DNA of 64,000 nucleotides, taken from NCBI GenBank assembly GCA_958450365.1, contig CAUEEP010000862.1, positions 1-64,000 on the forward strand, read 5' to 3'. The translations under genes were made by a program, and so were the position numbers. Origin of the DNA: Mesorhabditis belari (taxonomy: Eukaryota > Nematoda > Chromadorea > Rhabditida > Rhabditidae). How positions within the stretch are numbered: the first letter of the stretch is position 1; the number at the start of each line of letters is the position of its first letter. This document shows, piece after piece, positions 57,001 to 64,000 of this stretch. The notes below the pieces were generated by a model, which saw nothing but the letters and a program-made list of their open reading frames with translations, was not told the origin of the DNA and did not search any database.

Positions 57001-59609
57001 AAAATCAAATTGAACGTATCCGAAACATAGCTGATCTTCATGTCACACGTGTGCCGAGTCATGAACGTTCCATTTGGCGATTCACCATCTGAATTTGATC
57101 AAATTGTTAAGCTTTTGCACTATTAGATTATGAATTAGATCTTTTGCACTATTAGATCTGCTTTCCACTTAATTTAACTACATCAAACTATTGTTTTTCA
57201 GAAATTTATGATAGCACCTTTTATTAAGCTGTCCAGAAAGGCTTTTCGCTCCACTCAACCAAAGCTCCATCTAACAAGCTCCAGCCAAAGCTCCATCTAA
57301 CAAGCTCCAACCAAAGCTCCATCTAACAAGCTTCAACCAAAGCAACTACCGAACTTTTGTATAGTTAAAATTAAAGTTTACATAACTTTTTATTAGAAAA
57401 AAGTCATAAAAGAGCGTTTTGATATCTGGTGGTTAGTTTAGAGATTCTGAAAAATCACGAAATGACTTTCTGGCCAGCCTATTAGAAAAGGCCAGCCTAC
57501 AAAACCAAATTTGAATCTAGAGTTAGAGCCAAACTTGATAATGATAGTTATCAAACAATCTTGATAAGCTAAAGCTAATTGAGAGAATCTATCGTCTCAC
57601 TCTTTGTGATGGCATTAGCCGTGGCGGAGATTGATCCTTGGCCAGCTGGGACGGTGCATCCCTGGATCAGAGAGATTGAATTCCCATCAGAATGCATCAC
57701 ACGCAGAAGACAGGAAATTGGCTAAAGCTTTAGGTGAAAGATCTTCAATTGAAAGTGCAGTACCCCTCGATTTCCCTTCTTACCTTAAACAGTGCTCCTT
57801 TGAGATTGAGATTTCGTCCCCTCGGCGAGATGACGGTCTTCATGCGTAACACGATATTTTCTCCAGTCATTCCACGATCTTCTGAAATAATAAACCAATA
57901 AAGCACTTAGTTTTTAAACAAAAAAATCAGTAGATTTTTATCTTTTCCGATCACAAACCATTTCTCGTCGCTTGTGCTCCCATTTCAGTGTTCAATTTCG
58001 CGAATTCGTCGAAATCACTCGGATGCATGAATTCGCGGAGATTTCGACCGGTGAGGTCCGTCTGAGAAATTGGAAAGTTTCAAATTGATCAGATTGATGT
58101 CGCAATGAATTCTCAAGCTCTAGCTCACCTGTGTTAGCCCTAAAAACAAAGCGACACTCTCGGATACGTAAAGAATCGTTCCATCCGAATCGGCGAGCAG
58201 AATGAAGCCATCGAAGCATTCCAATAGCGCGTCTTCACCCCAAATACCGCTTGTGTTCTCACGACAGAGACGTGTTCGAAGTACTGAAAAGTTACATTTT
58301 GGCAGGAAGGCCAAGTAGTTCGCATAGCCAACTTGCTAAGAGCGTTGTATCTTAGTCTGGAGGTCGAGGGTTCAGTCCCGCTAGGGATTGAACCCTTGAC
58401 TCTTTTCAAACTCTTTTTCTTGTCTTATATATTGACTTTTTCTTGTCATTTAGGATTGTGGTTGTGTATTGTTTGCCCACATTATTCGTGTGAATAAATC
58501 TATTTTAAAAAGCTTAAGAAATCTTGGATGGAACCAATTTCTCTCACCTTCAGCCGCGCATTTCCTCAGCCGACAAAACGTGGCTGCCACACGGAGCAAA
58601 GCGATTCGATCAACATGGGTAACTGTAGCATCGTGAACGATCGGCACTTCCTGGAAAAGATATCCAGTTTATTCTTTGCCTTTTAAGTTTAGCGTTTATG
58701 CAAATTCATCTTATTTTATTGTTTAAGCACTTCAAAACGAGATATGTACTGGGAGTTTACCTTTTCTTCTATTTGCCGCTTACGAGACTTTAAAAGCTTT
58801 CATATTTTTGTAGAGAAAATTAACAGATTCAAATTGAATGTTCCCCATTTCATCATCCCCAAATTTCCCCTTCTTCTTTCTTTTTCTTTCTATTCCAGTG
58901 AAATTCATTATTTATTCCTCATTCCTTTACACTTTTTCCTTTTTTTCGTCTTTTCTCTTAAAGAGTTTGAAGGAAATTGAATTTCTTCTCTTTTTTTTGG
59001 TCCCTTTTCCCTTTGGAATTCGTTTAAGACATGAAGGAGATGATGAGTGGGAATCAAATGAATCAATCACGAGAATGGAAGAAAATTAAATTTAAGCGAA
59101 TATGTATACATTTCTTTCTTTGAATATTCATGTATTCAAAAGCTGCTGCAACGAATTGATTAAAGAAATGAATTTAACTTTTTATTGGAGAATTTTGAAG
59201 CTGGAAATGTTTCATTTGAAATTTAGATCTTAGATAAGGGTTGGCAGAGGGAGCCCCTTGAGAGGAAAGGGCACGGAAAAGGGGGAAACAAAGTGTCAGC
59301 ATGGTGGATTGCCAGAGCGTCTGTCTCTCAATCCGAGAATGCCGGCTTCGACCGCGCCTCCATTCTTTGTCTTTGGCGAACACCGTAGGCCTTCCTTCCC
59401 AACTTTACCATTAAAAAGAGTAGGTTTAGCTTAGCTTAACCTTTTAACATTTTCAGTAGTTTTCCCCTTTATTCATAATTCTATTCTCCCTTTTACTCTG
59501 AAACTCTGAAACAAAACTCACATCTTTCAAATCGGAGAAAATGTCGGCCTCTTTCCCGCGACGATCACGTGCAGCGAAACGAGAGGTTTCCCTTCGACGC
59601 TCGATATTT
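51083..59609 (-). CDS. hif-1: Hypoxia-inducible factor 1 alpha (bHLH-PAS), at least 1094 aa, first exon not found
   Basis: Twenty-two exons stay in one frame (high to low): 59522-59609, 58548-58650, 58129-58283, 57959-58061, 57784-57881, 57601-57721, 56997-57088, 56613-56687, 56423-56513, 56177-56249, 56010-56131, 55114-55251, 53951-54663, 53546-53615, 53331-53390, 53060-53227, 52806-52915, 52634-52736, 52133-52321, 51847-52047, 51518-51715, 51083-51297. The bHLH starts [24 protein letters not shown] has [20 protein letters not shown] and [20 protein letters not shown] has [31 protein letters not shown] and [13 protein letters not shown]-9-type prolyl hydroxylation is likely at [13 protein letters not shown] (exon 20), an LxxLAP-like site; exon 12 has a weaker [10 protein letters not shown]. 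The nuclear factor would be degraded in normoxia through VHL. It is longer than the C. elegans protein, mainly through the 713-base exon 13. The acceptors of exons 13 and 14 are weak. Confidence 0.93.
53457..53508. repeat. 15-base hairpin in a hif-1 intron
   Basis: TCTTACATCCAACTC and its exact complement are separated by 22 bases. It lies in the intron between exons 14 and 15. Confidence 0.7.
54855..55080. mobile_element. TA-flanked MITE in a hif-1 intron, 226 bases
   Basis: Inverted ends CTATTAAAATTGGGGGAGCA and CTATTAAAGTTGGGGGACCA continue for about 65 bases (both hold TTCTACTATTCTTAGGTTTT). TA flanks both sides (54853-54854, 55081-55082). It lies in the intron between exons 12 and 13. 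Confidence 0.85.
55845..55980. repeat. 12-base tandem array AGGCTTAGGCAT, about eleven copies
   Basis: It is nearly perfect and lies in the hif-1 intron between exons 11 and 12. It opens frames coding GLGI or PMPK repeats that are not genes. Confidence 0.95.
58313..58503 (+). mobile_element. tRNA-derived SINE, copy 2
   Basis: An A-box-like TAGCCAACTTGCTAAGAG and a B-box-like GGGTTCAGTCC lead to a middle region and a tail (CATTTAGGATTGTGGTTGTG ... GAATAAATCTA) that matches copy 1 at 13549-13725. It lies in the hif-1 intron between exons 2 and 3, on the opposite strand to the gene. Confidence 0.75.
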
Positions 59610-60716
59610 CTAAAAAATAATAATGTCATTTAGATTTTTAGCTTTTTATAAGTCTTCTTTTATTGGCTAGAGTCAAGAAGAAGTAGACTTGCTTATCGGC
59701 TGAAAAGCAAGCCTCCCAGAAAGCAAGTCTCCCAAGTCTTTGCCCCACATCTTGAGACAAAGATTTAGCTTTTGGTTTTCAAATTTCAAACTGAAACTTT
59801 CATCGTTTCCTTGTACGGGAAAAATCGTACAATTTCCTCATTTCCCAGTTGTTGACATTCCCCTTTTTCTATATTAGTCGATCAACTCAAACACTCAAGA
59901 AATCCCGTTGTTTATGACCCATTTAAAGCCTCTTAAAGCCTCTTAAAGCCTCTTAAACGATTATCCCAACTCTAGAATCCTTTCGAGAAACTCCAACTTG
60001 TAACACAGATTTTATCATTTTTATGTAATCTCTTTTTTCGTTGTTTCCATGGAGATCTCTCGAAAAATGGATTACTCAATCGGCTTTAAATTTCTCATTC
60101 TTTTAAGAGACTTTAATAGGATTTCCTTAAGTGGAAAATTGGGTTTTTCCAAAAAAAATGTAAATGTTTTAAATATCTAGCACTTGTATGGATCGTTTTT
60201 TCTGATAATTTGAGTGTAAATAGATGATTGATGAGCGCATTTTGTTGGCGTTTATTTTCATAAGATAGTAAGATATTCAGCTGATTGAAGAGCTTTCAAA
60301 GCTTTCAAGCTTTAAAATAAAGTGCATTTTAGTAGTTTGTACTTTCCAAATATGTTGTCACAAAATTCTGGCTGTTTTGGAAAAGAACTGGCAAAAAAAC
60401 AAATGTTCTAGAAGAAAATTGTTTAGAAAAAGAAAAGGAAAACATAAAGCTTAAAAAAGGCGCTTTAGAAAAACAGTTGTCGAAAAAAAAATGGAAAATT
60501 TCTTGTTTATGCTCATGATATGCTAAAAATCATAGCAAAATATCAACAAAATTTGCGAAATTTGCGATAAAATTATTTTTACACCATAGCTACCCACTTT
60601 AAGCCACTTAAACCTTTTAGAAATTTGAAACAAAATCGTTTTTTTCGGACAGTAGTACAAAATAGTTTTTTCGGACTAATCAGTTGATCATTGTGTTAAG
60701 TTTGTCAAATAAACTA
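59610..60716. other. Upstream region of hif-1
   Basis: The first coding exon of hif-1 should lie in or beyond this stretch. It must end with two bases of a codon completed by A. I could not pick it out. Short AAGCCTCTTAA repeats occur near 59928-59957. Confidence 0.4.
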
Positions 60717-61048
60717 CCGTAAATACTGTAATAGTACCCCACTCCCATAATAACGGTGCGAAGTGTTGCGTAGTCTAGCTTTGAACGAGTTTTTCTCGAC
60801 ACTGGTTTATGCTACAATGCGCGTTTAGGTATCAAAAAATAGCCCTGAATCTCAGCTATTTTTTGATACCAAAGACGCATTTTTTTGAAAGTACGGGCGC
60901 TTTGAAAAAAATGAAATACTAAAAAACTTTTGCGACTACGCGACTGTACGGGGGGGAGGGGTGGGGAGGTACTAAAAAGACCGGATGTCTTCTCACAATC
61001 TCTGCGGGAGATCTTACCATTCCCCTATTACTATTAAAGTATTTACGG
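60717..61048. mobile_element. TA-flanked MITE, 332 bases, CCGTAAATACTGTAATAGTA termini
   Basis: Ends CCGTAAATACTGTAATAGTA and the complement of CCGTAAATACTTTAATAGTA are inverted, with TA at 60715-60716 and 61049-61050. Inside is a perfect GGTATCAAAAAATAGC hairpin (60829-60871). Its ends relate to the MITE at 17268-17364. Confidence 0.85.
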
Positions 61049-61282
61049 TAGTTTCATTCATTTTCTTTAACCTTTACTATTTTTGAAACCACAAACTTTT
61101 TCCGGCAATCCTCATTTTCCTCGTACATCATCGATCAAAGCATCAAAAATAAATGGAGAACTTGCGCGCTGAGTCGATTTTAAGCCAATACCCAGATTTT
61201 TCTGAAAATTTGGCTTTAGATCAAGACAAGAATCAAGAACAAGCGTGAAAAATTGCTAATCTAACTGATCTGATCGTTGATA

Positions 61283-62528
61283 GTAGGGTGTCCCGAATGA
61301 AAATACCCTCAACTTCGATTGCAATTTTTTCGGTGTAGCGAACAGCTTCGCGTCTGATTTTTGTTTTGTTTTAAAGTTATATATCTTTTCTAACTCTATG
61401 TTTTTATAAAAATTTACTGCCTTCCAATTTTGACTTTTTCGAATGGAAGATCAGAAGTACCGAATTCGGGTGTGCTTGCTCTACGACTTTAAACAAGGAA
61501 AAAGTGTCCGGGAGAGTCATAGTTCAATCCTGAAATTTTTTGGAGAAGCTGCTTATTTTGAGGAAGCTTGTAAAAAATGGTTTCAACGATTTAGAGAGGG
61601 AGATGAAACTCTAGAGGATCGAGGACGTGGTCACTCCCTCCACGATGACGATCTTCGAGAAGCCATAGAAGATGACCCAACCTTGTCGACTCGGGAACTT
61701 GCAAAAATGTTTGCTGTAGGCCACACAACAATTGCGGACCATTTACACCGTTTGGGTGAAGCGAATCTCGTCGGAGAATGGGTATCCCATCAACTTAGTG
61801 ACGCTAATAAAGCTACTCGAGCGACTATGGCCGGTATTCTTCTTCATCAATCAAAAAATCGAGGTTTTTGGGACACTATTGTGACGGCCGATGAAAAATG
61901 GATTTACTACGATAACCCATCGCGAAAACAGAAGTGGTTAGGTCCAGGAGAACAGTCAAAAAACGACGCCACAACGTGATCCGGATGGAAGAAAGACCAT
62001 GTTATCTGTTTGGTGGAATTCCCGTGGTCTGATACACTTTTAGGTTCTACCTCCTCGTCCAACAGTTACCTCAGATGTATATGTGCAACAGCTGGAACTT
62101 TTAGACCAGGCTCTCAAGAATCAAGGTGTAAACGCAACGACTGTGAGATATCTGCAAGATTACGCGCGCTCACACACAGCAAAGATGACGCAAGAAAAAC
62201 CCGAGGAATTGAATTGGGAATGTCTCCCGCAGCCGCCGTATAGTCCAGATCTGGTACCCTCAGACTACCGCTTATTTCGATCTATGCAGCACTTCCTGAC
62301 CGATAAACACTTCAAGGATCACGACGAAGTCCGAATTTGGGTAAGCCAATACTTTGACTCGCAGCTTCAGGATTTCTTCAGCAAAGGGATCCGAGATTTG
62401 AAAGAAAAATGGAGAAAGACTATTGCCAACAACGGAGAATATCTTTTTGGATTACAGCGCCTTTTTTTCTTTTTGTGGAGATAGATTTGTTTTTCATTAA
62501 AAGGGTATTTTCATTCCGGACAACCTAA
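61283..62528 (+). mobile_element. Mariner element of a second subfamily, 1246 bases
   Basis: The left end GTAGGGTGTCCCGAATGAAA and the complement of the right end TTAGGTTGTCCGGAATGAAA form inverted repeats, continuing ATACCCT. TA flanks both sides (61281-61282, 62529-62530). The transposase is on the + strand. The subfamily differs clearly from the element at 37013-38280. Confidence 0.93.
61443..62484 (+). pseudogene. Mariner transposase, disabled
   Basis: The start MEDQKYRIRVCLLYDFK and the helix-turn-helix half (WFQRFREGDETLEDRGRG) are open to about 61950. TADEKWIYYDN gives the first catalytic Asp. An A run at about 61957-61962 shifts the frame, and the continuation has an in-frame TAG at 62041-62043 where the family has Glu (HFE). 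From 62083 the frame is open again, with LQDYARSHTAK (the usual DNARPH is altered) and YSPDLVPSDYRLF. It ends near NNGEYLFG. Two disablements plus a changed second-Asp motif mean it is dead. Confidence 0.9.
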
Positions 62529-62530
62529 TA

Positions 62531-63186
62531 CATTTGAAACATTTAGATCACGATAGTAAAAAAGAATTTTTGAGCAAAAAAGATCTATTGTAACAAGGAA
62601 AGGATTGTTTTTAGAAGATTTATTATATATATAGATACTTTATTGATGACCTGAGATAAAGTGCGCTAGATTTAAGATTCATACACATCAATTCATACAC
62701 ATAAGACGAAAAGGGTCGATAAAAAAGCAACACGTCTAAATTTCTCAAAGAAAAACTCGTGAAATTATAAAAGCAATCATTACTTTTTTGATAAACTTGA
62801 AACAATGGCTCTGAATTTATTTGAAAATTTAGCTAAATAGAATTGCGATGAGCGCTAAATCTAGGGAAAAATATTAGTTTTTCACTTAATAAATTAGATG
62901 ATCTATGAAAAATCGATTAGTTTCACTTCTTCACTTTGGAATCGACAAATTTGAGACATTTAGATAGAATGATTGATTAGATTGATTGATCAAAGCAATC
63001 AAAATTTCTTTTTATCAACTATAAAGCTTTTAAAGGGACAAATCTAATTAAACATTTAATTCAAATTTCTTTTTTACTATTTGGAAATGAGTGAAATGTT
63101 TTTGAATCATTTTCCTAATTGAACAGGTGAAAACACTCCTACTAGAACAATCAGTTAACTCTTTCTGGGGCAAGGGAGTGAGTGTG
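62531..63186. other. AT-rich intergenic stretch
   Basis: No gene, no long open frame and no strong repeat are seen. Confidence 0.4.
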
Positions 63187-63253
63187 TTGTGGTACTGTTA
63201 GCACAGTTGCCCGGTAGGTGAAAGGTCACGGGTTCGAGTCCTGGCGGCCCGCA
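63187..63253 (+). other. tRNA-like sequence, probably tRNA-derived repeat
   Basis: An A-box-like TGGTACTGTTAGCAC and a perfect B box GGTTCGAGTCC are spaced as in a tRNA. The T stem pairs at four of five positions. The 3' end CGGCCCGCA has no matching 5' acceptor strand, so a working tRNA is unlikely. Confidence 0.4.
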
Positions 63254-63404
63254 TTTTGATCTGCCCTAGTTCCAACTATTCTGTGAATTCAGGAATCAGG
63301 GAAATACAGATCGTAAAAGATCAAAAATGATGGGAAAACAGCTGAGAGTTTTAGCTGAGAGTCAAGTGATTCAATAACAAATTTCGAATGAGCTTTGATG
63401 AAAA

Positions 63405-63560
63405 AGTGGCTTCGAAAGGCTTGAGTGGCTTCGAAAGGCTTAGAAAGGCCTCGAAAGGCTTCGAAAGGCTTAGAAAGGCTTAGAAAGGCTTAGAAAGGCC
63501 TCGAAAGGCTTAGAAAGGCTTCGAACGGCTTAGAAAGGCTTAGAAAGGCTTAGAAAAAGC
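63405..63560. repeat. 11-base tandem repeat GAAAGGCTTAG
   Basis: About fourteen units of GAAAGGCTTAG, GAAAGGCTTCG or GAAAGGCCTC. There is no coding meaning. Confidence 0.9.
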
Positions 63561-64000
63561 TTGGACGACGATTCTTTGATTAAGTAATCGTTAGCAAATT
63601 GATTAAGTAATCATAGAAACATTTTGAGTTTATTGGGTCCTAAAGCAGGATCAATGCGAATATTATACTGTGTGACTTGTGAGCGGATGCGTTATCTAAA
63701 TCAATCTATCATCAAGCGAATTCTCCTTTCAACTATAGAATTTTTAAATGTTTCAGTTTCTCGACTGATCAGGCACAAGAATGCACAAGTAAACTGTGGA
63801 AAAATTGAAAAAAAAAAGAATCTTTGTTAACATTGAAAAATTCATCCTTTAAACAGTGAAAAACAAGTCCCGCACACATAAAAACGATCGATAAATGGGA
63901 TGAAATTGGATGGAAAAGAAAAAAAGGGAAAAGATATTCAATTGAAACAAGAAAAAAACGGAAAAAACGGAAAAAAGCGAAAAAGGGTTTTCCCGGGGGT
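63561..64000. other. Window end, no recognised feature
   Basis: Low-complexity A-rich DNA. The last 60 bases repeat GGAAAAAACGG-type words. Confidence 0.4.

Noticed and set aside
59296..59365. A tRNA-like stretch with A-box- and B-box-like words (GGCTTCGACCGC).
   Set aside because: The acceptor, D and T stems do not close and the B box deviates at several positions.
63405..63560. Regular short repeats that could suggest a CRISPR array.
   Set aside because: They are contiguous 11-base units without spacers, in a nuclear nematode context.

Overview
The window is nuclear DNA from a nematode, most likely a rhabditid. It is AT-rich, and the genes are split by many 40-60 base introns that end in TTTTAG or TTTCAG. 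Several start codons sit just behind such an acceptor, as expected for spliced-leader trans-splicing. The best protein matches by eye are to animal or nematode families. The gene content (HIF-1, proteasome alpha-1, PPM1-type phosphatase, REEP, TUG/ASPL, NDUFA1, an IL-17-type cytokine, SPE-8/Fer-like kinase) fits this. There is no bacterial or organellar signature.

Layout. 1-6.1 kb: broken genes, namely a DnaJ type A pseudogene (+), a SPE-8/Fer-type SH2 tyrosine kinase pseudogene (-) and repeated fragments of an unknown family. 7.3-9.9 kb: a PPM1A/B-type phosphatase (+). 13.4-16.5 kb: an MFS/SLC2-like transporter (+) whose first intron holds a tRNA-derived SINE and a Tc1-type MITE back to back. 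16.5-22 kb: repeat-rich intergenic DNA with one small candidate secreted-peptide gene. 22.1-23.4 kb: an IL-17-like cytokine (+). 24.3-25.7 kb: proteasome alpha-1 (+). 26.0-27.4 kb: NDUFA1 (+) with antisense coding exons inside its intron. 27.8-28.7 kb: a four-helix membrane protein (-). 28.7-33.6 kb: mostly repeats and MITEs. 33.6-35.1 kb: an unidentified, frame-broken gene (-). 35.6-37.0 kb: an RS-rich retropepsin-like gene (+) whose end is cut by a mariner. 38.3-40.6 kb: duplicated fragments and a PAR-type bZIP gene (-). 40.9-43.4 kb: a TUG/ASPL UBX cofactor (-). 43.8-44.9 kb: a pogo/Tc2-like long-inverted-repeat element. 45.0-46.5 kb: REEP (+). 47.2-48.2 kb: two hAT-like MITEs with 8-base target duplications. 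48.2-48.9 kb: a second retropepsin-like gene (+). 49.3-50.2 kb: a mosaic of segmental duplications. 51.1-59.6 kb: HIF-1 alpha (-), 22 exons readable in one continuous frame. 61.3-62.5 kb: a second, dead mariner.

The most unusual content is the two-gene, single-domain retropepsin family with its partial third copy. It lies among recent segmental duplications and cut-and-paste elements. Next come the two-copy SINE family with a shared 3' tail and the IL-17-like cytokine gene. The host genes are ordinary housekeeping or signalling genes and do not form one pathway. Proteasome alpha-1 and NDUFA1 are close enough to be one operon. Exon boundaries were worked out by hand; where a whole gene stays in frame across all junctions this is stated.
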